Counted from the first letter of the stretch, positions 38,561 to 51,014 are shown. The stretch: DNA of 64,000 bases from Poecilobothrus nobilitatus (GCA_947095535.1 OX352774.1:266635843-266699842); one strand, 5' to 3'. Translations and numbers: made by a program. The notes: a model not told the origin generated them from the letters alone.

Positions 38561-39697
38561 CAACATTTTATTTAACATAGTTTAAAAGGAAAGTAAAAAA
38601 ATACTGATAAAACAAAGAGAGAAATAAAAAAAATTTCAAAAACAAAGAGAGAAATTAAAAGAATGAAAAATAGATGTTCATATTATTATGAGTTATAATA
38701 TTATATATATATATTACATAGATGTAATTATAACATCTATCTTCATAATATAGAGGGTCGTCGACGTTAAAATAAAATATATGCTATGGAGTTTCTGTAT
38801 CTATATAAAAAAAAAACCAAAATCAGAAGAAAATTAAAACAAAAAAGAAGAAAACAAAAATTGAAGAACGACAAAAAAATGCAATTAAAATTTTCATTAA
38901 TTTATCTGCTTTTTGTGATAGCACTTTATTTGTTTAATTAAATTTTAATTAGCCTTTGGGTTTCCCCTTCGAGTTTATAATGAAATATAAATATATATTC
39001 AAACATATTTAAATAATATTCATAATATAATATTAACATAACATATTAATAGTATAATAAACTTGTAAGATACAGTACAAGCGTAGATAAAAATGTATGT
39101 AAAGTTTTCATTGTCTCTAAGAAATTTTATAACATATACATTAACTTTTCTAAAATTTTGAATTCCACTGTAAAGGAGATAGTGAAAACTTTTATTCGTT
39201 TTGACCATTACTTAATATCTGTTGAAAGGAATTATTGTATTTAATGATAGTTAAAATTCAAATACTTATAATTTTTTTTGCATAGAAAATTGCATAGAAC
39301 AATGGATCATACCCTAAAATTTTATTTTTAAAATAGATGATATTCACATTTTCATGAAAGAGTATAACTGAATTTTCTTTTTAACTTAGTCTGATTACTG
39401 GAAATTTAGATTAAATTAAAATAATTAATAAATACCCATTTAGTTTTTAACACTTTTTATTAATATATTATAGTGAATTGGATGTTGAAATCTAAAAAAG
39501 CATTTTCCAGATGCATTTCCGTTGAACTAGAGAATTGAAATTTTAGACACAGAAAACTAAATGATTTTAATACAATTATACGAAAAAACATTGGAGAATT
39601 TAACAAAATTAACTACATACTCGTATGTCTTTTATCAAATTACTGAATTAATTACAGATATTTTTGCAAAAAAGAATAAAATTATACTATTATATAT
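38561..39697. other. AT-rich non-coding DNA
   Basis: No gene recognised; the minus frame at 39020-39208 is unsupported. A GTCGTCGACG palindrome lies near 38757. Confidence 0.5.
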
Positions 39698-39885
39698 TTT
39701 TTTTTTTTTAGTACATCTCGCTGCCACATAAATGTGAACAGGAAATTACACAGCCTTTCCTGTTCAGGCGTGGCTGGAAATGTCGTAAGGGGAATAACTC
39801 TTACGTGTGTGGGATTCCAACCCTCACTCTCTCGGTGCTTACAGCGTATTTTATACGCCCTTACCTACTAGGTCACCTAGGCCTC
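39698..39885 (-). mobile_element. tRNA-derived SINE, family 1, copy 2
   Basis: Same head, body and orientation as 19778-19967, with mutated boxes (GGTTGGAATCC). It is flanked by ATACTATTATATAT (39684-39697) and ATACTATAATATAT (39886-39899), a 13-of-14 match that fits a target-site duplication made by LINE machinery. The A-rich tail is at its left end (T run at 39697-39709 on the plus strand). Confidence 0.85.
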
Positions 39886-39899
39886 ATACTATAATATAT

Positions 39900-40079
39900 A
39901 ATATAAAAGAATGGAATAAAACGAGTTTGACTAAAAAAATTATGATTTGAAAACCACTGGTTCAAAAATATTATCTTGGTAGGTTACTAATAAAATTTTC
40001 CAAAAAATTCTATAATTTGTTAACTTATGATATTTACACTTAAGAAGATATGGACTCACAAACCCAAAATTTATCTTTT
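39900..40079. other. Spacer
   Basis: AT-rich; nothing recognised. Confidence 0.5.
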
Positions 40080-41346
40080 TATACCCGTATGAACTATGTT
40101 CAAGGGTATAATAAATTTGCCATTACGTTTGTGACACCTTAAAGGAGTCGAGCTAGATATAGTGTCAAAGGTATGGATCGGCTCAGAATCGAATTCTGAG
40201 TCGATTAAGCCATGTACGTCCGTCCGTCCGTCCGCACGATAACTCAAAAAACAAAGGAGCTAGGGGGCTGAAATTTTTATTACGTCACTTATATACAACT
40301 TCTATCTTTATATAGAAATAACTCAGTATCTATTCAAGCTAGGTTTCTGAAATTTTGCAAATGATGATCAAGTTTTATGGCAACAACTTCTGTAAAATTT
40401 GCTTGTGGTGGTGCGGCGAGTTCGGGTAGCTGCCATACAACTTCTCTGTTTAAATGAGAATAACTCAGTGTTTATTGAAGCTAGGAATCTGAAATTTAGT
40501 AAAGAGGTGTCGAGTTACATGTCAACAACTTTTGTAAAATTGGTTGGTCTAGAGCAGCCGGTTCAGGCTTCTTGCACCTCTTGGAACCTAATGAAGCTAG
40601 GCGTCTGAAATCTTGCAAATGATGATCAAGTTTTATGGCAACAACTTTTGCAAAATTTGGTTGTGCTTGTGCAACAGGTTCGGGTAGCTGCCATACAACT
40701 TCTCTTTTTAAATGAAAATAACTCAGTGTCCGTCCGCATGAGAATTCAAAAAATAAAGGAGCTAGGAGGCTGAAATTTTTTTTAAGTCACTTTTGCAAAA
40801 TTGTTAGTTTTGCTATTTAACTCCAGCATTTTCGGCCGCCGGGTTCGAGTAGCTGCCGTACAACTTCTTTCTTTAAATGGAAATAACCCAGTGTCTATTT
40901 AATCTAGGTATCTGAAATTTTGCGAATGATGATCAAGTTTTATGGCAACAAATTCTGTAAAACTTGGTTGTGATGGTGCGACGGGTTAGGGTAGCTGCCA
41001 TACAACTTCTCTTTTTAAATGAAAATAACTCAGTGTCTATTGAAGCTAGCTATCTGAAATTTAGTGAAAAAGTGTCGAATTGCATGCCAAAACTTTTGTA
41101 AAATTTGATTGGTCTAAAGCAGCCGGTTCAGGCTTTTTGCATTTCTTGGAACTTAATGAAGCTAGGCGCAATAGATTCGGGTAGCTGTCATACAACTCCA
41201 CAATTTATATAAATATATCTCTGTAGTTCGGTACTAAAACATCTGAATGTTTTTAAAAGATGATCAAGTTTTATAGAAACAGGATATATTACGTTCATAC
41301 GGGTATCCCAGAGTTGACACAGTCTACTCTACTGCACTCTTCCTCG
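40080..41346 (+). repeat. Dispersed repeat R, copy B
   Basis: It starts with a TATACCCGTATGAAC...CAAGGGTATA hairpin and a (GTCC)n block. Repeat units starting AACTCAGT lie near 40320, 40462, 40720, 40885 and 41027. It ends TACTGCACTCTTCCTCG, directly before Helentron-like copy 3. It is very similar to 29454-30795 in reverse complement. A 69-codon frame (40399-40608) is also open in copy A, but its differences are mostly amino-acid changing, so coding is not supported. Confidence 0.88.
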
Positions 41347-41378
41347 TTTTTTTTGAAAAATTTTAATAAAAAAATTGC

Positions 41379-42321
41379 TTTTTACCGACCGCATACAATT
41401 ATGTATAAGGTAAGTATTGTTTTCATACTAAAAATTTGTCCAGGAGATTTTGGCAAATATGCACTACTCCGTCGTGGAGTAGGCTGTAAAAATTTTTTTA
41501 GCATGATGTCCGTCTGCTTGTGTGTGTGTATATGTATATGTGGGTGGGTGGGTGCAGCTGTAACGTGTACAGCTTAAATGACTGAGCGGAATTTTTTGCA
41601 ATTTGATATTTGAGGTTTTGACGTAAATATCTCGGATTGATAAGCTTATGGAGCAAATCCGACAACCGCAAGTGGTAGTTTACTAGTGTACTTTTTAAGT
41701 TTTTTACAAATATTTCGTAACAGAAAAATTTTATGAGAAAAATTATCAAGAAAAAGTTGTTACACACTTAAAGAGGAACAACTTTGCCATAGAACATTTT
41801 TTGATCCAACTAACTTTAACTTTTCTTTAATTTTTTTTCTAAGTCCAAATTTCACACAACACTCCGTATGAAATTTTATATGAACAATTTTTTTGTTTTT
41901 TTTTTATATCTCTAAAAATTTATATATGTATGTACATATGCACCTATATCTATGCATATTAATCTTTTGTTGATGACATAAAATTAAAACGCTAAAATTT
42001 TTGTTAGCAGATTCAATATTAATCTTATGTTTGTTTTGTATTTGTTTATAGTTTTTATTATTTTTTACTTCTAATATTTTTGAATGAAAAAAAATCATGT
42101 ACATTACATAATAATGTAAATGGATGTATGAATGATTAATGGATGCACATACATATATTTTTACGATTTCATTGCTTATTATTGTTATTAAATAAAGCAA
42201 AATGTTGTTAAATTATTAGAGGTTATTTTGCTTTGATATAAATTATTATGTAAAATATCTATAAATTTTGGCATTGTACTTTTCGTGTAGTGCCGGTCGG
42301 TCCTGTGGTGGAGACAGTTTA
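41379..42321 (-). mobile_element. Helentron/DINE-like non-autonomous element, copy 3
   Basis: About 940 bp in reverse orientation: TTTACCGACCGCATACAATT at its left end, and CGGTCGGTCCTGTGGTGGAG at its right end. The microsatellite position is TG/TATG-rich here (about 41519-41555) instead of pure CA. It abuts repeat R copy B. Confidence 0.78.
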
Positions 42322-42496
42322 TTTTTTTTTATTCTATATATATCAATAATATTGAAAATTTTATATTAAATATCAATAATATGAAACATTTTTTATATGC
42401 CTGTAGTATATGTCTATCATACTTTTATAACACACTTTTTTGAGAAAAAAAAAACAAGTTTACCTATTTGAAATGCAGTGGAAATATAATAATAAT

Positions 42497-43580
42497 GGCG
42501 TGCTATAAGGCCATATGTCATAAAGCGATAAAGCCTAATCAATAGATTCAGCCAAAAAGCCCGCAATGGTTGCGAGGGCATACGTACAAAATCCTAAAAA
42601 AAAATCCACAAGGACTAAATCCTCAAAAAAAAAAAATGTGCAAAACAAAATCCGCAAAAACAAAATCCCCAAAAATAAAATCCCTCAAATAAATAATTAT
42701 TTTTTTATACATTTAAAAATTTTAGTACCAACAAACTGTTTTATTTGTTGAAATATGTAAATATTTATATGTAAAAAAAAGTAATTAGGAGGGATTTTAA
42801 AGTTGGATTCAAAAAGATTATACGCTTTTTCCAGAATGTTAATAGATATGCATATGTGAGATTGTTTATTAGGAGAGTTTCTTAAGTTGGAATCCAAATC
42901 AGAGTTAAACGCTTTTTCCAAAATATTTATATATGTATATGCAATATTCTGAATTAGGAGGGAGGGAATTGAGGAGGGGACACAAAATCAGTGTATTTCC
43001 TTTTTCCAAAATATTTATGATATAGTCAGTGATTTTGCTCTTTGTTGGGGATTTTGTTTTTGGGGAATGTTGATTTTGTTTCGGGATTTTTTTTGCGATT
43101 TTACCTTTGGGGATTTTTTTTGGGGGATTTTGCTTTTGAGGATTATGTTTTTTGGGATTTTGTCATGGGGATTTCATGACCAACCCGTTGCGGGACAGGG
43201 TTGTTAATTACGTTTTATTATGTTATTTTATTTGATTAAGGAAAATTTTCAATCATCTTTATTTACATATTACAAATATTAAAAATTTTACTAAAAGCAA
43301 AGTTTTCACAAAATCGTCACGAAATTTTCAAGATGCTATGGATATCTTTAAAAACAAAAATGAAATTATAACAGAGTTTGGTATGTCACGTTTTGAAAGT
43401 AAAGAAAAAGTTTACCACCATAAAATTATTGAAGATAATTGTGCGTATTCCGTATTTATGTCACCAACATTTATATACATTATGGCTTTATCACACAATA
43501 TGGTTTTATCACACAACTAAATGAGATATAAAGCCATATTTCCGCGTATAACTTTATCACATATGACTTTATGGCTCGCC
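42497..43580. mobile_element. TIR element with ATAAAG motifs, enclosing a foldback
   Basis: Terminal inverted repeats of about 29 bp (GGCGTGCTATAAGGCCATAT on the left; inverted GGCGAGCCATAAAGTCATAT on the right) match at about 24 positions. Subterminal GATAAAGC/TATAAAGCCATA units recur in both orientations, as in the element at 4655-5773. The middle contains the foldback at 42560-43194. The 60-codon frame at 43338-43520 ends inside the TIR repeats and has no recognised domain. No clear target duplication. Confidence 0.65.
42560..43194. mobile_element. Foldback-type element with AAAATCCCCAAAAAC arms, nested
   Basis: The left arm (42560-42695) is built of AAAATCC(C/G)CAAAAA units; the right arm (43020-43194) of the inverted TTTTGGGGATTTTG units. 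Ends are CCCGCAATGGTTG and, inverted, CCGCAACGGGTTGG. The interior carries three imperfect copies of a unit with ATTAGGAGGGA, AAGTTGG, CAGTGT and ACGCTTTTTCCAAAATATTT. The frame at 42566-42751 is Lys-rich read-through of the arm repeats. Confidence 0.75.
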
Positions 43581-44429
43581 ACCATAATAATATTCTAAGT
43601 AGGTTATACATAACACAATAATATTAATATTCAAATTATGTAAATAAGAATTTGCCTAAAAAAGAGACGGTACAGATACTATAGTTATTTGTTACCCTGT
43701 TATAAATTTCCAGAATTAGTTATAGAAATTATTTGAATTATTTGAAAAATTAAGAAAATAATATAAATAAAAAACTATTTTAAACAAGATTCAAAGATTT
43801 TTAATGACACATAATTTCCAAAAGACAACAAAAACATTTTAGATGTTGTTGCGACTTGCATGGAAATTTATAATTTTTGTTGAATTTTATATATGTAACA
43901 AAAACTGTGAAAAATCAAGAGATAGACATTTTTCAATTTTAAGGAAACCCTATATATAATTAAGTAATAGCTTTTCTTAATGTAAAATTATAATATAAAA
44001 GCTACAATTTTTACATTTTACTTTTAAAATTTTTGAATTTTGTACAGGTGCCTAAAAATTGTTAATAGTTCTTAAACCGGAAAAAGTATATAAAAATTTT
44101 CCGACCGACCTGGAATTATAAAGGAAGTTTAAGTGCCTGTAGATTCGTAATGAATTATCCATGCTTAAAATTTAATTTTCTATCCTAAACAGTGTAGGAG
44201 TTTTCTAAAGACGAACAGACGGAGGGACGAATGGAAACTAATAAGCAATTTTTAATTTACTTTTTTAAATTGTGCTATAATGGTAATTAAATAGTTAAAT
44301 CTAACCGCGTTCAAACTCCAATGAAGTCTTATCCAATATCCACCGCTTAGTGAAAATTTTAATTAAAAAACTGAAGAAGATTTGAACTATATGTAAATAC
44401 TTATACGACATAAGACCTCTTTATTATAG
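43581..44429. other. AT-rich spacer with a degenerate repeat
   Basis: Within 44040-44240 the text TGTAGGAG...CGAACAGACGGAGGGACGAA resembles a decayed, inverted family P terminus (compare GTCCGTCCGTCTG blocks). Nothing else recognised. Confidence 0.45.
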
Positions 44430-44935
44430 TTACTCGATCTGTCCACAGTACACTTTCATTTAATCTTTATTCCGTTAACAACATTTGTTACATTTATTAC
44501 AACAGTCATAATTAAAATCATTTTTTAAACGTTCATATAATTTATATTATAAATCTTTTGCGGTACTAATTTTACTAAAATATTTAATAAATTTATTTTC
44601 TAAACTATCTACGATCATATCTACGTACATAAAATTTTCAGAAAGCCTGATTAAAATACATTTTTCATATTCAAATTTAAATAAACAATTTAAAACACTT
44701 TGGATTATTACTTTTCTACTTAATTTCAAAAAATTTCAATTAACAATTTAAAACAGTTTCGATTATTAATTTTTGCCACTATATAATTAAACAAAGTTGC
44801 GCCTTTAAAAGTACATTGCGGTTCTATTTCAAATATTTCTATATTTTGTGTTATAACAATACATAGGCACAGTAACAAAGTTGCGCCTTTTAAAAAGCAT
44901 TGTAAAAATACTACCATTAATTCGTTCATTTTCTA
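44430..44935 (-). repeat. Inverted, diverged relative of the 13909-14924 element
   Basis: In reverse complement it aligns with 14100-14440: two AAAGGCGCAACTTTGTT copies, ATATTTGAAAT.GAA, TAATAATCGAAA.TGTTTTA, CTGAAAATTTTATGTA and ACTGTTGTAATAAATGTAAC. It has an extra internal duplication of the TAATAATC.AAA.TGTTTTAAA segment. Two minus-strand frames (44547-44729, 44726-44929) overlap here but resemble no family I know. The TIRs of the 13.9-kb element are not visible around it. Confidence 0.75.
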
Positions 44936-45579
44936 TCTTATAGTAATTTGACTATAAGACTTTCTATTTTATAGTAATTTGACTATATAGAATGGTTTTG
45001 AAACGAAGTAACATATATTTTACCTACTTTTACTGATGGTTTTCTTTTTGTTTAATGAATTGTAAAAAATGCATTAAAATGTTATTTATAATAGATTCAA
45101 GTATAATTAAATAGATAATAGTGATATAATATTATGTAGATTAATTACGTATTTCCAATGACACGAATACGAATAACACAATATTTTAATAAAAATAATT
45201 CAACTCATATCACATATAGTCCAACTACATGTTATACATATACAATAATGCCAGCATACATATTCTTAAGTCCAATCCAAAAGTTATAAAACAAAATTTC
45301 TTTGTTTAAATTTTGAAGAATTGATTTTTTTTACTATTTTTTATGTATTTTTGAGGTGACATTGTCAAACTTTATAATATTTACAACTATATTTATAGAA
45401 TTATTATATTTTTTATTAATTTTCAAAATTTTTGTATTTCAAAATTAACAAAACATTCAATTATAGGAGAATTATAAAGGTCTATTCTAAACCGTTTTGG
45501 AGATATTGGGTTTTAAAGATTTTTCACTACTTAACATAATATTTTAGTAAATTTCTTTCTCTTATAAAAAATTAGTTTT
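44936..45579. other. AT-rich spacer
   Basis: No gene. A short direct repeat ATAGTAATTTGACTATA occurs near 44940 and 44972. Confidence 0.5.
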
Positions 45580-46938
45580 TAGCACATTTCCAAAAAATTT
45601 TGAAAAAATGTGCTTATTAGTTTCACTCTGTCCTTCCGTCTGTCCGTCTGTTTACAAAACTTCTACAACGTTAAAGATAGAGGAAAGAAATTTTAACCAT
45701 TGGTAGGTCTCATAAAAAAAATAATTTTGTGGAACAACTTTTTCATGTAGCCCGATCCATTACGGAGGTACAGCCCCTCAAACTTTGAAAAAGCCCTATT
45801 ATTAAATGCATATATCTTACATTTCGCTTAAGATTTTTTCAATCTGAAAACGTCATACGACAGATGTTTATTTTATCTTTGTAAATTAATATCAAAATTA
45901 TACAATTTTTTTAAATTTAGTATTTAAATTTACCGTTATGTGTAAAATTGAAATTTGCTATTTTTAAACACCTGTAACTTTAAAGATATAAAAATTAAAG
46001 CTACAGTAATATATTTTAACGTGTGTTAAAGGTTTATTTTAGTTATATAGGTTTCCAGAGTTACAGCTCTTCAAAATTACGAAAAAACCCCATTTCCAGA
46101 TGTATATATCTCAGGCAATGCGTAATAGTTTTGCAATCTAAAACCGCCAGAAGACCGGAAATTTTATTATCTACATAAAGCAATATTAAAATTATGCAAT
46201 ATTTTGTAATTTACTATTTAAATTAACCGTTATGTGAAAACCACATTTTGCATAAAATTTCTTTTTTCATAACTTCGGCACGCCTTTAGATAGGAACCTG
46301 AAATGAGAGCAGAAAGAACTTTTAGAATTAGTATAAGTTTCCTTAGAAAATTTTCTTGCGCCACTTTCTGTTTAAAAGGTATTAGGGCTGAAAAATTGAA
46401 AATTTGCTATTTTTAGTCACCTGCAACTTGCCAAAGAAAAATTTGTACAGTTGTCTAAGTTACAGGTGTCTAAAAATAGCAAATTTTCAATATTTCAGCC
46501 CTAATAACTCTTGAACAAGTGGTACAAAAAATTTTCTGAGAATATTTATACTAATTCTAAAAGTTCTATTTTCCCTGAAAATTGTGAGTCCCTATCTAAA
46601 AGCGTGCCGGAGTTAAGAAAAATCAGGCAAAATTTGGTTTTCACATAAAAGTAAATTTTAATTCTAAATTTTGATATTGATTTATAAACGTAAAAAAAAT
46701 TCTGTCGAATGACATTTTTAGAGCAGAAATCAGCAGAGCAGAATCTGAGATATAGACATTTAAAAATAGTGCGTTCCCAAAGTTTGAGGGGCTGTAACTC
46801 CTTAATGAATGGGGCTCCATGAAAAAGGTGTTCTACAACATTAATTTTTTTATGGAAGCTACCAATGTTTAAAATTTGTTTTCTCTATCTTTAACGGTGT
46901 ACAAGTTTTGTAAACAGACTGAGACTGGAAATGTGCTA
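45580..46938. mobile_element. 1.36-kb palindromic element (family P)
   Basis: Ends are TAGCACATTTCC (45580-45591) and its exact complement GGAAATGTGCTA (46927-46938). The arms of about 600 bp are diverged inverted copies of each other: TTTACAAAACTTCTACA, ACAGCCCCTCAAACTTTG, AAATTTGCTATTTTTA.ACACC and ACCGTTATGTG on the left recur inverted on the right. Each arm is related to the solo repeats at 22250 and 63300. No ORF. Confidence 0.82.
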
Positions 46939-48460
46939 AAAATGAGACCTCAATCAATTTTGGTATTTTATGGAATAACAACATTATTTTAGAAATCTAT
47001 TAAAAAAATTGTTCACTATATAATAAATATTTTTCAGCTACATAAGTGGTATTAATTTAATAACTTAATAAGGTTCAAAATTTTGTACTTAGTTTTACCT
47101 AAGCTAGGGTTAAACAAGTGTACATTACAATAGTTCCGATTTTATAAAAATAAAGCTAAACCAATTTATTTTCGAACTGAAAACACTTTAGCACCTCATA
47201 CCTCCAAAACTTTTAGAATAGCTGCTTCCCCACTCTCAACATTTCTTGTAGTTTATCCCGAAACTCGTTGTATATAAATATAATATGTATATTGTGTATG
47301 TAATGTACATACATATAATGAAAAATAATACAAAATTTAAAAGTATATTGTAAAGAAGGTTTTTTATGACTATAAAAAAATTAAATTTTTTAATATTCAG
47401 ACGAACATATTTTTGTATATTAAAAACAAATTTAATTAACAAGTACATATATATACATATATGTATACGTATATTTTAAAATATTGTATAAAAGCAGTAT
47501 AATAAAACTTATGTAATATAACTTAAAACTACTGGTATAATGTGCTATCGGACTTACATAAAGACCTACAATACAATACCTACAATACAAAGACCTACAT
47601 TAGAAATATAATTATAAAGTTGCCAGATTGTGTAATTTCTTTTTTGTGTAAAAACGCTGAATAAGGTTTATTTAAGGCTGTTTAAATTCATAGCATATCT
47701 TATAGCATTTTTGTAAATTTTGATAATTATGTTTACACATGGGTAGCCTAACTTATTTAGTTTTGACTAAATTTTTTACTAGTCAAAAGTACCGGTAGCT
47801 TAAAACTGTATTTTTTTGCTTTTACAACATAGGATTTTTTTTTAATAACTTGTCGGAAATAATTTATGATAACCGCTTGATGTACATGTATCGTAATAAT
47901 AGCATACATATTTAGAAATTAATTCAAAGTTAATCTTAATCTATAATTATTAATTGCCAGTTCTATTTTTTACAAAGAGAAAAAATGCTTTAATGAGTAA
48001 TTAATAATCGGATATTGGGTGATTTTCTAACAACAAAATTTGTACTTTTTAACTAAAGTGAATCAAGAAGCATGCAATAAAATGTACTATAGAAAAGTTT
48101 TGTTTATATATATAATCATATAATATATAGACATTAAAACATAATTATAGTCTATAGACATTAAAACAGAAATAACAGCGCTTTCCTGAAGGATTTATGA
48201 TAATCGATAATAACAATAAATACTAAAGAATCGTAGAAAGTTGAATATATGTTTTGTTATCTCCTGATGTGTTTATATTGAAAGAATACATTGATTTATT
48301 TTTTTTTTATATTATATCGTCCAGATATAAATATCTGCCGATATTTTTAGGACCCTTTTGCCTTTAGCAATTGCGCACATGCTCGGTACAAGTATTCAAT
48401 TATAATTATATTTAATATTATGTTTACATTATTTTATTATATTTTATATATAATTTTTTA
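46939..48460. other. AT-rich non-coding DNA
   Basis: No gene. A short local duplication (ACCTACAATACAA) lies near 47560-47590. A GC-richer patch at about 48310-48400 (CTGCCGATATTTTTAGGACC, GCGCACATGCTCGGTAC) lies just beyond the pseudo-tRNA at 48461 and may be part of the same SINE. Confidence 0.5.
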
Positions 48461-48533
48461 CCTGACTGGAGTTTGAACCCGAGACCTTTCGCCTGGAAGG
48501 ACCAGTGACTTACGCACTGCACAACACGTTGAT
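48461..48533 (-). mobile_element. tRNA-like SINE head, family 2, copy 1
   Basis: On the minus strand it reads GTTGTGCAGTGCGTAAGTCA ... CCTTCCAGGCGAAAGGTCTC, then GGGTTCAAACTCCAGTCAGG: a tRNA-like sequence with a B-box carrying one extra base. An AT-rich tail follows. A related head is at 61505-61577. The acceptor arm is not complete, so a working tRNA is unlikely. Confidence 0.7.
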
Positions 48534-51014
48534 TATTATAAGATAAAGAATAAGATGATCGAGAAACTTTTTTTTTTTTATTTATTAAGTATAAAACTAA
48601 CTAATTACAATTTAATCAATTAGCAATAGGAAAATTGAACTAATTTACAAAACCTAAAGAATAACAATTACAAGTTTAAAATAAAAAAAAATTAATAAAA
48701 TTTAATTAAAAATTTGATATATTTAATAAATAATAATATTATACGCTATCCTAATTTTATTTATTATAAAGTACTAGTTGTATGTAAAATATTAGAAATG
48801 TATCATTTACAATTTAATTTAACTAAAAGTAATCAATATTTTACTTAAATTATAGCTTCATTACAAATTATTCCTTCAAAATTTAAATAATCTGTAAAAC
48901 TTTTTATTAGAAAATAGAGTTAGTATTAAACAAAGCTTACGCTTGGAGAAATTATATTAAATGTGTACAAACGATATTTCATGAAAATTTTAAAACTATT
49001 AAAAGGGAAAACGTTGAGAAAAATCTTTATCACTGGTCACTTTAATTAAAATATAATATCGTAAGAACAATTTTATTTCAAATAGAATATTTGTGCGAAA
49101 ACAATGAATTTCATTTTAATGAATAGAAAGGACAACGAGCGCAATTAAAATATATTTCTTTTATTTTTTGCCAAAAGCTTACATACCTATATAAATACAT
49201 ACATGATAACTATAAATATGAGTATACATTGCATGCATTTCAATATATTTTTTTTCGTACTTTAAAGTTTTAAGAAATATATACATAAACACACATTTGC
49301 ATATCTGCATGCAAAATTTGTTTTATATTCACATTCAAAGAGATAATAATTATAAAAACAAAATTTTCCTCAGCTATATAAAAACTTTTATCTTTTGATA
49401 GTTTTATTGAAAAATAAATAATCTATTAAAAATTGAGTTGTTCTATATAAAGTGATGCATCTAAACTCACCTTCAACATTGCTATTAACTTCAACAAAGT
49501 TTTTAATGCTTGTTTTAAATTAAAAATAAACAATAAAATTTTATTTTATTATATTTTACAATATTAAATATACGGCGTATTTAGAAGAACAGTGTCCTGT
49601 TTATCATTGTTCTACAATAGAAAGGATATTCTAAACAAACTATGTTCAGAAAACAGAGGGAAGCAGCAGATTAATAATGATATTATGCACATTAAAATCA
49701 AATAACTATGAAAAGGTGAATCACTTTTGTATCAATTTTAATATTCAAACTTATGTTTTTATAAATTACTTGATTTAATTTATCTAAAAAATATTATTAA
49801 AATTTTTTAGAACAACCCATATTTGTATTATACAAAATGTATATATAATATATAAAATATATATTATAAAAATTGTCGAAAGAATGACATAATAGTAAGA
49901 TTAGAATTTATTATCAGGACCCAGGATCAAGGTACAGAGTTATTATTACTTCTATTGTTTTTAATTTTTTTTTTTTTTTGTAATATTTTTTGGAAATATA
50001 CAATTTTTACAAAACTATTGTTCCTAGAAAAAATTTTGTTTTCTCTTTAAAAAAAAAACATTAAAAAAAATTGTCCTGTAAAGAATTCTAATATAACTGA
50101 AAGATTTTTGTTGTTATTTTTTTGGCTACTTTTTATATAGTCTTCTAACAAGCAACTTGATGACTTTTTATGAATACAAAAATTTTTTCATTTGATTTCC
50201 ATTAAATCAGAAAACAAAAAAAAAAACCATTCAACATTTTATATAATGGCACAATCCTGTTATATCCTAGTGTTATCCTATAAATTGATCATTGTCTAGT
50301 TTAAAAAAAGAATAATTTACTCTTATGTTAAAAAATGTTTGTGTAGTTATAATATGTACATAATATATACAATATGTTGATTTATTGCAGTAAAATAACA
50401 ATAAAAAAATAATTGATGAGAAATTATGCTAAAAAAAAAAAAACAAATAAAGAAAATTATAAATGAATTATTGTCTTTAATTATTACATTATATATCCAT
50501 ATTCTGAAAAAACAATAAAAGGATATTTAAAATACAAAAAAAAAAAATTAGAAATACATAGAATAAAAAAATGTTATGTCATTTAAATTACAATTAAGAA
50601 CAAAAGGATCTTAAATTTCTACTTCATACTTTGTTTAATGTATGATACTTGTATCCAATTTTAATTTTGCATTTGAAGTATTGTCTTTTGTTTCAAAAAT
50701 TTTTAAATTCATAATAAACCAAGAATAAAGAAATTTCCGCTTCATAATATTTTATCAAAAATTAGCTATAATTAAATATCCAATTATTCAGGAAAGAAAT
50801 TATTTTTTATATTGTACATAAAGAATTAATTATGATTATTAGAAAGTTATGAATCAATTTTCTTGAATACAATAAAATAATATTGGAATCAACAAAATTT
50901 TTTTTCGTAAATTTGAGTCCTCACAAAACTCAAATTTAATTTTTATTTGTGATGTTGAATTGTCGCAAATATATATATTTAAATTATTTTTCATTTTTTA
51001 TATTATTTTCTAAA
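48534..51014. other. AT-rich non-coding DNA
   Basis: No gene or repeat recognised in 2.5 kb of very AT-rich sequence. Confidence 0.5.

Noticed and set aside
40399..40608. 69-codon frame open in both copies of repeat R (also 30192-30401 minus)
   Set aside because: The two copies are nearly identical at the DNA level, the differences are mostly amino-acid changing, and there is no recognised domain; open by chance.
42566..42751. Lys-rich basic protein
   Set aside because: Read-through of the AAAATCCCC arm repeats of a foldback.
44547..44929. Two minus-strand frames that could be a small transposase
   Set aside because: They fall in a repeat whose relative at 14100-14440 is not open in the same way; no motif recognised.
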